A DNA stretch of 64,000 bases, taken from the NCBI GenBank assembly GCA_016719645.1, contig JADJYS010000012.1, forward strand, positions 1-64,000, in the 5' to 3' direction. The position numbers and the translations under genes are program-made. A model generated the notes under the pieces. That model ran no database searches. It saw nothing but the letters and a program-made list of their open reading frames with translations, and was not told the origin of the DNA. Each line of letters opens with the position of its first letter. Position 1 is the first letter of the stretch. The DNA is from a bacterium (lineage in GTDB: Bacteria > Krumholzibacteriota > Krumholzibacteriia > LZORAL124-64-63). Shown here one piece after another: positions 55,947-64,000 of this stretch.

Positions 55947-57128
55947 TCACTCCTGCGTCCGGGTATCCGCCTTGCGGAACCCGGAGAAGAGATCCAGCCG
56001 CACCAGCCGGCACTCGATCCCCCCGTTCCACAACGGCACCCGCTTCGCCGGCCGCAGCCCGAGCTGCCCGACCAGCGCCGTGTCCCCGCAGAGGATCCAG
56101 GCCGTCGTCCCGGGGCAGCGCCGCTTCAGGGCGTCCCCGAAGGCCTTGTACAGCGCCTCGACTTCCCGCCGCTGCCCGAGCCGCACCCCGTAGGGCGGGT
56201 TGGTCAGGACCGTGGCGCCGGGCGGCAGGGCGAGGTCGCGCGCGTCGGCGACGCCCAGGCCGATGGCCGCGCCGCCGGGCAGCTTCGCCAGGTTGGCGCG
56301 GGCGGTCTTCACCACGTCGCGGTCCAGGTCGGCGCCGCTCACCAGGCCGGGCTCCAGCCGGCGCCGCAGCGCCGCCGCCTCGCGGCGCACCTCGACCCAC
56401 ACCTGCTCGTCGAAGTCCGGCAAGAGCGCCCAGGGCGGCGCCAGCTGCGCGCGCAGCCAGCCCGCCGGGATGCGCGAGGCCGACAGCCACGCCTCGGCCA
56501 GCAGCGTGCCCGAGCCGCACATCGGATCGTGCAGGGGTCCCTCGCCGTCCCAACCGCTCAGGCGCACGATGGCCGCGGCCAGGGTCTCCTGCAGCGGGGC
56601 CTCCCCCGCCTCGGTGCGGTAGCCGCGGCGGTGCAGGGCGCCGCCGCCGAGGTCCAGGCTGATCACGGCGCGGTTCTGGCGCACGTGCAGGTTCAGCAGC
56701 AGCTGCGGCGCGCGGCGGTCCACGCTGGGGCGGCTGCCCGTCGACTCGCGGAAGTGGTCGACGATGGCGTCCTTCAGACGCTGGGCCGCGAACTGCGAGT
56801 GGTCGAGGTTGCTCTGCGAGACGGTGGCGTCCACGGCGAAGGTGGTCGCGGGCGTGAGCAGGACGTCCCAGTCCAGCTTGCGGGCGGTGGTGTAGAGGTA
56901 GCGGTCGCTGTGGCAGTCGAAGGTGATCAGCGGCGCCAGCACGCGCGCGGCCAGCCGCGTGCGGTAGACGATGCGGTAGAGGGCCGCGGTGTCGGCCAGG
57001 AAGCCCACGCCCTGGCGGCCGGGCGTCTCGGGCTCGGCCCCCAGCTCGCGCAGCTCCTCGGCGAGCAGGTCCTCCAGACCTTGCGCGCACTGGGCGAAGA
57101 AGCGGCGGTGCTGCTGGTACTCGAACAT
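55947..57128 (-). CDS. THUMP-domain 23S rRNA methyltransferase (RlmL/Trm14-like)
   Basis: The ATG at 57128 ('MFEYQQHRRFFAQCAQGLED') gives 393 residues. A ferredoxin-like plus THUMP domain (about 5-160; 'LLAEELRELGAEPE', 'TFAVDATVSQSNLDHSQFAA') precedes a Rossmann methyltransferase domain. That domain has 'GGALHRRGYRTEAGEAPLQE', 'LHDPMCGSGTLLAEAWLSA' (motif I), 'VSGADLDRDVVKTARANL' and 'TVLTNPPYGVRLG' (catalytic NPPY). NPPY with THUMP marks N2-guanine methylation of RNA. Only the RlmL half is present, not the RlmK domain of E. coli RlmKL. Confidence 0.9.
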   Translation of the reverse strand: MFEYQQHRRFFAQCAQGLEDLLAEELRELGAEPETPGRQGVGFLADTAALYRIVYRTRLAARVLAPLITFDCHSDRYLYTTARKLDWDVLLTPATTFAVDATVSQSNLDHSQFAAQRLKDAIVDHFRESTGSRPSVDRRAPQLLLNLHVRQNRAVISLDLGGGALHRRGYRTEAGEAPLQETLAAAIVRLSGWDGEGPLHDPMCGSGTLLAEAWLSASRIPAGWLRAQLAPPWALLPDFDEQVWVEVRREAAALRRRLEPGLVSGADLDRDVVKTARANLAKLPGGAAIGLGVADARDLALPPGATVLTNPPYGVRLGQRREVEALYKAFGDALKRRCPGTTAWILCGDTALVGQLGLRPAKRVPLWNGGIECRLVRLDLFSGFRKADTRTQE

Positions 57129-57280
57129 GGGGGGATGATGGGGGTTCGGGGGGATTTCCGCCAGTTTCCCGTACGGGGGCGCCGCCGCGGAACGGCCTTC
57201 CCCGACGCCCGCGTCACGGGTATACTCCGGGCCGCGCAACGCCTTATCCCCCCTTTCCGGCCCCCGGCCTAGGCGGTCAC

Positions 57281-59185
57281 GTGGGACACTTCACCAACCT
57301 GGACATCTTCTGGGCGGCCGCGTACCTGCTGCTGATGGTGGGCGGGGCCTTCTTCTTCTACCGGCTGGGGCGGCGCTCGGAGAGCGACTTCTTCCTGGCC
57401 GGGCGGGGGCTGCCCTGGTGGCTGCCGGCCTCGTCGGTGTTCAGCACCCACACCGCCACCGACACGCCGATGTGGATCGCCGGCGTCATCTACGCCAACG
57501 GCCTGCGCGGCCTCTGGTACACCTTCTTCACCGCCTGGACCGCCATCGGCGCCTTCGTCTCGGCGCGCATCTTCCGCCGCTCGCTGGCCTACACCCAGGC
57601 CGAGTGGCAGACCCAGCGCTTCGGCGGGCTGGGCGCGGAGCTGCTGCGGGGCTGGATGGCGGGCTGGCAGGTGTTCATGAACATGTTCATCCTGGGCTGG
57701 GTGGGCATCGCCATGGGCAAGGTCTGCGCGCTGGCCTTCGGCTGGCCGGTGTGGGTGGGCCTGGTGCTGCCGAGCGTGATCACCGCCTTCTACACGCTGG
57801 CCGCGGGCTACTGGGGCGTGGTGATGGGCGACTTCCTGCAGGGGATCGTCGCGGTCTTCGCCATCGTCCTGGTCACGGTGGTGGGCCTGGCCGCCGCGGG
57901 CGGCCCCGAGGCCGTGACCTCGAACATCGCGGCGCTCGGCCAGCAGTGGCGCCTGGACGCCTTCGCCTTCTCCGGCTGGTTCACCGGCGACTTCCCCATC
58001 GCCTGGTGGCTGACCATGCTGGTGATCTCGGTGATCGGCGGCTTCGGCATGGGCACGAGCCTCGACTGGTACGTCGAGGCGCAGCGCATCCAGTCGGCCA
58101 AGACGGTGCGCGACGCGACCTACGGCCTGTGGGCCGGCGGCGCCGTCACCCTGATCCGCAACGGGTTCTGGGCCGCCGGCATCCTGGCCTTCTTCTCGAT
58201 GCTGCCGCACATCACCGACGCCGCGCAGTACGAGCTGGGCTGGTTCCGCATGGGCTTCGAGCTGCTGCCGGTCGGGCTGGTCGGCGTGTTCTTCGGCGCC
58301 GTCCTGGCCATCCACCTCTCGACCATCTCCAGCCACATGAACCTGGGCGCCCTCTACTTCACACGCGACATCTACCAGCGCTACCTGCGGCCCGAGGCGA
58401 CCGAGAAGCAGCTGGTCTGGGTCGGCCGCTGGTCCACCTTCGCCCTGCTGATCGGCTCCTTCTTCTACGGGCTGATGATGCAGGAGATCACACGCTGGCT
58501 GATCTTCGCGCTGTGGCTGATGATGGCCGGCATCTGGCTGCCCAACATCCTGCAGGTCGTCTGGTGGCGCTTCAACGCCTGGGGCTACCTGGCGGGCTGG
58601 ATGGCCAACCTCGGCATGTCCTGGCTGGTGGTGTGGATCCTGCCCGAGTTCGGCGTGCTGCCCGCGCTGCCGGACTACCTGCAGTTCTGGCTGCTGATGG
58701 CCCTGGGCGCGGTGGTCTTCGTGCCCGTCACCCTGCTGACGCGGCCCGAGAACATGGACCGCCTGGTGCGCTACTACGTGATGACCCGGCCGCTGGGCCG
58801 CTGGGGGCCGGTGCACCGCGAGGCGGTGCGGCGCGGCCTGCTCGCCGAGGCGCCGGCGCGGCGCAGCGCGGACGGCGGTAGGCGGCCCCTGATCCGCCGC
58901 GCCTGGACGCCCGAGCAGGCCGACGCCTGGACCCGCGAGGACTGGATCGCCGTGGTCCTGTCGCCGCTGGTCTTCGCGGCGCTGATGCTCGGGGTGACCA
59001 AGCTGCTGCTGATGCAGACGGGCGGCCTGCTGCTGCTGCTGGGCGCGATCGGCGGGGCGGGCGTCATCTACTGGGTGATCGATCCCAAGCTGCGGGCCGT
59101 GTCGAGCGAGTACGAGGCCAAGCAGGCGGCCTACGCCGAACAGCTCGAGCAGCGCCTGCGCTGGCAGGAAGAGGGAGGGAGCTGA
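57281..59185 (+). CDS. Sodium:solute symporter (SSS family)
   Basis: The 634-residue LeuT-fold transporter has about 13-14 helices. Marks include 'RRSESDFFLAGRGLPWWLPA' (SSS start), 'FSTHTATDTPMWIAG', 'YGVVMGDFLQG'-like 'YWGVVMGDFLQGIVAVFAI' and the Na2-site helix 'LAIHLSTISSHMNLGALYF'. 'GRWSTFALLIGSFFYGLMM' also belongs to the family. It imports a sugar, amino acid or organic acid with Na+. The start is GTG at 57281 with no clear ribosome site. Two tiny membrane proteins and a GH92 glycosidase follow with overlapping stops and starts, so the cargo may be a released sugar (inference). The charged C-terminus contains a coiled coil. Confidence 0.92.
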   Translation: MGHFTNLDIFWAAAYLLLMVGGAFFFYRLGRRSESDFFLAGRGLPWWLPASSVFSTHTATDTPMWIAGVIYANGLRGLWYTFFTAWTAIGAFVSARIFRRSLAYTQAEWQTQRFGGLGAELLRGWMAGWQVFMNMFILGWVGIAMGKVCALAFGWPVWVGLVLPSVITAFYTLAAGYWGVVMGDFLQGIVAVFAIVLVTVVGLAAAGGPEAVTSNIAALGQQWRLDAFAFSGWFTGDFPIAWWLTMLVISVIGGFGMGTSLDWYVEAQRIQSAKTVRDATYGLWAGGAVTLIRNGFWAAGILAFFSMLPHITDAAQYELGWFRMGFELLPVGLVGVFFGAVLAIHLSTISSHMNLGALYFTRDIYQRYLRPEATEKQLVWVGRWSTFALLIGSFFYGLMMQEITRWLIFALWLMMAGIWLPNILQVVWWRFNAWGYLAGWMANLGMSWLVVWILPEFGVLPALPDYLQFWLLMALGAVVFVPVTLLTRPENMDRLVRYYVMTRPLGRWGPVHREAVRRGLLAEAPARRSADGGRRPLIRRAWTPEQADAWTREDWIAVVLSPLVFAALMLGVTKLLLMQTGGLLLLLGAIGGAGVIYWVIDPKLRAVSSEYEAKQAAYAEQLEQRLRWQEEGGS

Positions 59186-59186
59186 G

Positions 59187-59306
59187 ATGGACAAGGGCAT
59201 CACCATGCTGATCGGCATGAGCATCGCCTACCTGGCCTCGTTCCTGGGTCTGGCCCTGGCGTGGAACCACTGGCGCAAGCGGCACCGGAAGGACGATCAC
59301 GAATGA
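59187..59306 (+). CDS. 39-residue single-pass membrane protein
   Basis: The ATG at 59187, one base after the symporter stop codon and preceded by GGGAGGGAG, encodes one hydrophobic helix ('MLIGMSIAYLASFLGLALAW') and a strongly basic tail ('NHWRKRHRKDDHE'). Its TGA overlaps the next ATG (ATGA). The positive-inside rule puts the tail in the cytoplasm. It is likely a small subunit or stabiliser of the symporter; no family is recognised. Confidence 0.65.
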   Translation: MDKGITMLIGMSIAYLASFLGLALAWNHWRKRHRKDDHE

Positions 59307-59461
59307 ACGACACCACGATGGACTTCGTCCCGCTGCCCGTGTCCACGCCCCTGCACGGCTTCTTCTGGACCTGGGGCGTGCCGATCCTGCTGTTCGCCAT
59401 CACCGCCGTGGCGACGTGGCTGCTCTACCGGCACTTCGCCGGCCGGGAGACCGGCGAATGA
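59303..59461 (+). CDS. 52-residue single-pass membrane protein
   Basis: The ATG at 59303 overlaps the preceding stop by 4 nt. The protein has a polar start, then 'PLHGFFWTWGVPILLFAITAV' and 'ATWLLYRHFAGRETGE': one transmembrane helix with a basic exit. Its own TGA overlaps the GH92 start (ATGA at 59458). Tight coupling on both sides argues that it is really translated. Its function is unknown; together with the 39-residue protein it may form part of the symporter complex. Confidence 0.65.
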   Translation: MNDTTMDFVPLPVSTPLHGFFWTWGVPILLFAITAVATWLLYRHFAGRETGE

Positions 59462-62372
59462 AGCGCGTCGCGGCGCTGTGCCTGGCCCTGCTGGCGGCCG
59501 GCGCGCCGCACGCCGCCGCGGCCGGGCCCGTGGAACTGGTCGACCGCATCGACCCCTTCATCGGCACCGGCGGCCACGGCCACACCTTCCCCGGCCCCGC
59601 GTTGCCCTTCGGCATGGTCCAGCTCGGCCCCGACACGCGCCTCGCCGGCTGGGACGGCTGCTCCGGCTACCACTTCAGCGACACCGTCGTCTACGGGTTC
59701 TCGCACACCCACCTCAGCGGCACCGGCGTGGGCGACTACGGCGACGTCCTGCTGATGCCCGTCGTCGGCGAGCCCGCGCTCGACAGCGGCGAGCCCGACC
59801 GGTTCGGACCGGGTTACGCCTCGCCCTTCGACAAGGCGACGGAAAAGGCCGCCGCCGGCTACTACGCGGTGCGCCTGAACGACGGCGGGATCGGCGTCGA
59901 GCTCACGGCCACCCCCCGCACCGGCCTGCACCGCTACGCGTTCCCGGCCGGCGCGCCCGCCCACGTGATCGTCGACCTCGAGCACCGCGACCGCCTGCTG
60001 GACGCGGACCTGCGCGTGGTCGACGACCGCACCGTCGAGGGCTTCCGGCGCTCGTCGGCCTGGGCGCGCGACCAGGTCGTGTATTTCCGGGCCCGTTTCT
60101 CGCGCCCCTTCACCGCGACCCGGATCGCGGCCGGCGATGCGGCGCATCCCGACCGCCCGTCCAAGGCCGTGCTGTCCTTCGGCGACGCGGGCGGCGAGGT
60201 GCTGGTCCAGGTGGGGATCTCGGCCGTGGACGCCGACGGCGCGCGCCGCAACCTCGAGGCGGAGTGGGCGGGATTCGACTTCGCGCGGACCCGCGCGCGG
60301 GCGCGCGACGCCTGGCGGCGCGAGCTGGCGCCGTTCGAGGTCGAGGGCGCCGACGCCGCACAGGCGACCGTGCTCGCCACCGCCCTCTACCACAGCTTCC
60401 TGGCCCCGAACCTGTTCAGCGACGCCGACGGCCGCTACCGCGGCCTGGATCTCGCCATCCACGAGGCCGAGGGCCGCGACCAGTACACCGTCTTCTCCCT
60501 GTGGGACACCTACCGCGCGACCCATCCCCTGTTCACGCTGGTCCAGCGGGAGCGCACGCGCGACTTCGTGCGCACCATGCTCGCGCAGTACGAGCAGGGC
60601 GGCCGCCTGCCGGTGTGGGAGCTCGCCGCCAACGAGACCGACTGCATGATCGGCTACCACAGCGTGTCGGTGATCGCCGACGCCTACCTCAAGGGGCTCG
60701 TCACCGGCGACGAGGACCTGGCCATGCGGGCCATGCTGGCGAGCGCCGGCGGCGACCGCTTCGGCCTGGCCGCCTACCGCCGCGACGGTTACATCGGCGC
60801 CGAGCAGGAGATGGAATCGGTCAGCCGGACCCTGGAGTACGCCTACGACGACGCCTGCATCGCGCGCTTCGCCGCCTCCCTCGGGCGGGACGACATCGCA
60901 ACCGCCTTCGAGACCCGCGCCCAGGCCTGGCGCCACCTCTTCGACCCCGCCAGCCGCTGCTTCCGCCCCCGCCACAACGGCCGCTGGCTGCAGCCCTTCG
61001 ATCCGCGCCGCGTGGACTTCAACTACACCGAAGCCAACGCCTGGCAGTACCGCTTCGCCGCCCCCCACCACCTGCGCGAGCACGCGGCCCTGCTGGGCGG
61101 CGACGCGGCCTGCGAGGCCGTGCTCGACTCGCTCTTCGCCGCCGACAGCGCCACGACGGGCCGCGAGCAGGCCGACATCACCGGCCTGGTCGGCCAGTAC
61201 GCCCACGGCAACGAGCCCAGCCACCACATCGCCTGGCTGTCGCACTTCAACGGGAAGCCCGGCCGCAGCGCCGAGCGCGTGGCGGCGATCCGCGACGCGT
61301 TCTACACGGCGTCCCCCGACGGCCTGATCGGCAACGAGGACTGCGGCCAGATGTCGAGCTGGTACGTGCTGGCCGCCTACGGCCTCTACGACGTGGCGCC
61401 GACGTCCCGCCAGTGGCTCGTGATCCCGCCCCTGCACGAGCGCATGAGCCTGCATCTGGCCGGCGGGCGCGTCTTCACCACCCGCCGCGAAGGCAGCGGC
61501 GCGATCGCGCGCGTCACCTTCGACGGTCGCCCCCTGGAGCGCAGCTTCCTGTGGCACGAAGAGGTCGCGGGCGGCGGCGAGCTGGTCTTCCACCTCGGCA
61601 AGGATGGCGGCTGGGGCGCGTCGCCCGAGGCCCGCCCCGGCACCCCGGCCCTCGCGCCGCCGATCCTCACGGCGCCCTGGGCCGAAGCCCCGTCCGACCG
61701 CTTCCGCGGCGAACTGGAAGTCCGACTGATGACTGCAGACCCCGGCTGCGAGATCCGCTGGACCGACGACCCTGGCAGTGAACCGCGCACGGGCCGCCTC
61801 TACCAGGGGCCCCTGACCCTGCGGGAGACGACCACCCTGCTCTTCGCCGCCACCGACGGCGAACGCTGGAGCCCCGTGACCACCGCCCGCTTCGACGCCC
61901 TCCCCGCCGACCGCCGCGTCGACGTCCAAGCCACGCCCAACCCCCAGTACACCGCCGGCGGCCCCGACGCCCTCCTCGACGGCCGCCGCGGCACGCCCGC
62001 CTGGGCCACCGGCGGCTGGCAGGGCTACCAGGGCCAGGACTTCGTCGCCGTCCTGAACTTCGACCGCCCCACCCCCGTCGCGCGCGCCGCCGCCGGCTTC
62101 CTCCAGGACACCCGCTCCTGGATCGTGCTGCCCACGCAACTGATCATCGAAACCTCCACCGACGGCGCCACCTTCCAAGAAGCCGGCCGCCTCACCCACG
62201 ACACCCCCATCGACACCGACGCCGTGATCATCCGCGACCTCTCCCTCGCCCTCGACGGCGCCGAACTGCGCGCCCTGCGCTTCCGCGCCGTCAACGCCGG
62301 CCCCCTCCCGCCTGGCACCTCGGCGCCGGCGGCGAGTCCTTCATCTTCATCGACGAGTTGATGTTGGAATAG
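59458..62372 (+). CDS. Secreted GH92 alpha-mannosidase-like glycosidase with C-terminal beta domains, one frame break
   Basis: A signal peptide (MKRVAALCLALLAAGAPHAAA) precedes a GH92 core: 'VDRIDPFIGTGGHGHTFPG', 'GFSHTHLSGTGVGDYGDVL', 'FSLWDTYRATHPLFTL', 'ITGLVGQYAHGNEPSHHI', and the catalytic-region 'GNEDCGQMSSWYVLAAYGLY' (Glu about 626). The last about 230 residues are a chitobiase-type CHB_HEX_C-like domain ('PGCEIRWTDDPGSEP') and an F5/8-type C (discoidin) domain. GH92 enzymes are Ca2+-dependent exo-alpha-mannosidases. A missing C at 62311-62312 hides the true end '...IFIDELMLE' (TAG at 62370), giving 971 residues. It is coupled to the symporter unit. Confidence 0.9.
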
Positions 62373-62416
62373 GACCCGGCCACGAGTTCGTCTTCGCTCC
62401 GTCGGCAGGTCCACCT

Positions 62417-62565
62417 CGCCCTGGATGTCACATACCCGCCATGACAGGGGTGTCTGGAAGGCCCCTGCGCCAGGAAGGCGCAGGGGCCTGGAAGTCAAGC
62501 GCGCCGGGCACACGAGGTGCCCGGCGCGCGTCCCCTGTCATGGCGGGTATGTGACATCCAGGGCG
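62417..62565. repeat. Structured palindromic element, copy C (outer stem plus two hairpins)
   Basis: The arms 62417-62450 and 62532-62565 are perfect 34-bp inverted copies. Inside are hairpin 1 (62460-62471 with 62477-62488, 12 bp, loop AGGAA) and hairpin 2 (62499-62510 with 62518-62529, 12 bp, loop CACGAGG). The linkers are 9, 10 and 2 nt, exactly as in copy A at 43703-43850. It lies between the convergent GH92 and oadB-like genes. Confidence 0.9.
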
Positions 62566-62608
62566 CAGGCAACCTGGCAACGGGCGGAGACGATCTCGTG
62601 ACCCGGGT

Positions 62609-63727
62609 CTATTTCAACAGCGCGAGAAGTCCACCGGCCGCCACCGCGGTGCCGATGACCCCGGCCACGTTCGGCCCCATCGCATGCATCAGCAGGTAGT
62701 TGTGCGGATCCGTCTCCTGCGCCACGTTGTGCGCCACGCGCGCCGCCATCGGCACCGCCGAGACGCCCGCGGCCCCGATCAGCGGGTTGACGGGGCTGCC
62801 CGGCATCCGCGCCATGATCTTGCCCAGCAGCAGGCCGCCCGCCGTCGACAGCGCGAAGGCCACGCAGCCGAGCACCAGGATCTTGATCGTCTCGGCGCGC
62901 AGGAAGGTGTCGCCCGACATCGTCACGCCCACGCACAGCCCCAGGATGATCGTGATCAGGTTGATCAGCTCGTTCTGGGCCGAGCGGGTCAGCCGCTCGG
63001 TGACGCCGCACTCGCGCAGCAGGTTGCCGAACATCAAGAGGCCGATCAGGCTGGTCGCGGCCGGCACGATCAGGGCGGCCACGATCGTCACGCCGATGGG
63101 GAAGATGATGCGCACCCAGGTCGGCACCTCGGCGCCGGCCTCCATGCGGATGGCGCGCTCCTTCTGCGTGGTCAGCAGGCGCATGATCGGCGGCTGGATG
63201 AGCGGCACCAGCGCCATGTAGGAGTAGGCCGACACCGCGATGGCGCCCAGCAGGTGCGGCGCCAGCTTCATGGTCAGGTAGATCGAGGTCGGGCCGTCGG
63301 CGCCGCCGATGATGCCGATGGAGGCCGCCTCCTGGGGCGTGAAGCCCATGGCGCTGGCGGCCAGGAAGGTGCCGAAGACGCCCACCTGCGCCGCGGCGCC
63401 CAGGAAGAAGGTCTTGGGGTTGGACAGCAGCGGCCCGAAGTCCGTGAGCGCCCCCAGCCCCAGGAAGATCAGGGGCGGGAAGATCTCCAGCTTCACGCCG
63501 TAGAACAGGTAGTGGAACAGGCCGCCGGTCTCGCCCGGGCCGCCCTCGGCCATCAGGCCCGACAGCGGCAGGTTCGCCATCAGCGCGCCGAAGCCGATCG
63601 GCACCAGCAGCAGCGGTTCGAACTGCTTGCGGATGGCCAGCCAGAGCAGCAGGCAGGCGATGCAGATCATCGCCAGCTCGCGCCACGACATGTTCGCCAG
63701 GCCGGTCGAGGTCCAGAGGGCGTCCAC
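62609..63727 (-). CDS. Na+-translocating decarboxylase beta subunit (OadB/GcdB/MmdB)
   Basis: The 372-residue membrane protein has about nine to eleven helices and the family's signature regions: 'EIFPPLIFLGLGALTDFGPL', 'ASIGIIGGADGPTSIYLT' (Na+-site Asp in GGADGPT), 'LMFGNLLRECGVTERLT', 'VGVTMSGDTFLRAETIKIL', 'NPLIGAAGVSAVPMAARV' and 'NYLLMHAMGPNVAGVIGTA'. It couples decarboxylation of carboxybiotin to Na+ export. The start is GTG at 63727, one base after the biotin-carrier stop. The alpha and gamma subunits must lie beyond the right edge. The Na+ gradient could serve the symporter upstream. Confidence 0.95.
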   Translation of the reverse strand: MDALWTSTGLANMSWRELAMICIACLLLWLAIRKQFEPLLLVPIGFGALMANLPLSGLMAEGGPGETGGLFHYLFYGVKLEIFPPLIFLGLGALTDFGPLLSNPKTFFLGAAAQVGVFGTFLAASAMGFTPQEAASIGIIGGADGPTSIYLTMKLAPHLLGAIAVSAYSYMALVPLIQPPIMRLLTTQKERAIRMEAGAEVPTWVRIIFPIGVTIVAALIVPAATSLIGLLMFGNLLRECGVTERLTRSAQNELINLITIILGLCVGVTMSGDTFLRAETIKILVLGCVAFALSTAGGLLLGKIMARMPGSPVNPLIGAAGVSAVPMAARVAHNVAQETDPHNYLLMHAMGPNVAGVIGTAVAAGGLLALLK

Positions 63728-63728
63728 G

Positions 63729-64000
63729 TCAGCCCTCCGACCGGTAGCGGGCCAACACCATGCCCACCTGGACGGTGTCGCCGACCTGGACGCACACTTC
63801 CTGGACGGTCCCGTGATGCGGGGCGTAGATGTAGGTGTCCATCTTCATGGCGTCGAGCACGAAGGCCTGCGTCTTGGCTTCGACCGTGGCGCCGACCTGC
63901 ACCAGCACCTTGCGCACGGTGCCGGCCAGCGGGGCCGTGATGGCGTTCGCGTCCGCCCCGGCATGGGGGTGGACGGCCGCGGGCGCCGGCGCCCGCGCGG
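63729..64000 (-). CDS. Biotin carrier domain of a decarboxylase/carboxylase (partial, runs off the window)
   Basis: The frame is open from the right edge to the TGA at 63729. It reads an Ala/Pro linker ('APAPAAVHPHAGADANAI'), then a biotinyl domain: 'TAPLAGTVRKVLVQVGATV', 'AFVLDAMKMDTYIYAPHHG' with the biotinylated Lys in AMKM, and 'VQEVCVQVGDTVQVGMVLAR'. The domain is the C-terminal part of an alpha or gamma subunit that carries CO2 from the carboxytransferase to OadB. It directly precedes the beta subunit, the usual gene order. At least 90 residues are visible. Confidence 0.92.
   Translation of the reverse strand, partial: ARAPAPAAVHPHAGADANAITAPLAGTVRKVLVQVGATVEAKTQAFVLDAMKMDTYIYAPHHGTVQEVCVQVGDTVQVGMVLARYRSEG

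Noticed and set aside
54587..62565. The palindromic elements as integron attC sites or CRISPR-like repeats
   Set aside because: attC sites lack two internal fixed-loop hairpins and lie next to cassette genes; here copies are single, far apart and flanked by ordinary chromosomal genes.

Overview
The window is a GC-rich (roughly 70 %) bacterial chromosome segment. Five unrelated secreted proteins carry the same C-terminal beta-sandwich tail (NPFNP...DL.GR.VR.L...WDGRD..G...A.GVY), which resembles a FlgD-type Ig domain. Together with many multiheme cytochromes, heme A synthesis and Na+-coupled transport, this points to an uncultured lineage of the FCB superphylum, for example Krumholzibacteriota or Eisenbacteria. 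That placement is inference from protein style; no rRNA or tRNA gene was seen.

Layout. 1-4120 (minus): the start of a TolC-type outer membrane gene cut by the left edge, a Cys-rich small exported protein, and a coupled run ctaB / DUF3179 / formylglycine-enzyme-like lipoprotein. 4262-9616 (plus): heme A synthase, a two-CBS protein, a MmgE/PrpD protein and an aconitase-family enzyme, with a HigA antitoxin remnant between the last two. 10014-20181: an M4 metalloprotease, an ECF sigma factor converging on a Ser/Thr kinase, a secreted protein with 'SREVT' tandem repeats, a Gly-rich secreted protein and a secreted alpha/beta hydrolase. 20404-23795: a pseudouridine synthase/methyltransferase fusion and an AbiE toxin-antitoxin pair with a good promoter. 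23892-29371: a membrane methyltransferase-like protein, aldehyde dehydrogenase, heme-binding lipoprotein, AI-2E-type permease and a PDZ protein. 29359-36072: a methyltransferase, an SppA protease with an extra N-terminal domain, a lipoprotein, and a sigma/anti-sigma/DUF4097 envelope-stress operon. 36163-42799 (minus): three large secreted proteins. 43091-45831: a tetraheme cytochrome converging on an 11-heme cytochrome fused to a b-type cytochrome. 45964-54029 (minus): two small metabolic or transport genes and a complete tetR-tolC-MFP-RND efflux operon with 4-nt overlaps. 54180-57128: an SMR-like exporter, an SDR epimerase and an rRNA methyltransferase. 57281-62372 (plus): a Na+/solute symporter, two tiny membrane proteins and a GH92 mannosidase in one coupled operon. 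62609-64000 (minus): the beta subunit and biotin carrier of a Na+-pumping decarboxylase.

Two cross-cutting observations matter. First, three intergenic elements (43703-43850, 54587-54701, 62417-62565) share a designed-looking fold: a long outer inverted repeat enclosing two hairpins with conserved loops, and base-pair covariation between copies. This is the best candidate for something undescribed. Second, at least fifteen genes or gene pieces are broken by single-base length changes, mostly in C/G runs, and there is a 200-bp poly-G block near 30300-30500. The breaks look like sequencing or assembly errors, so coordinates below bridge them where the protein clearly continues.
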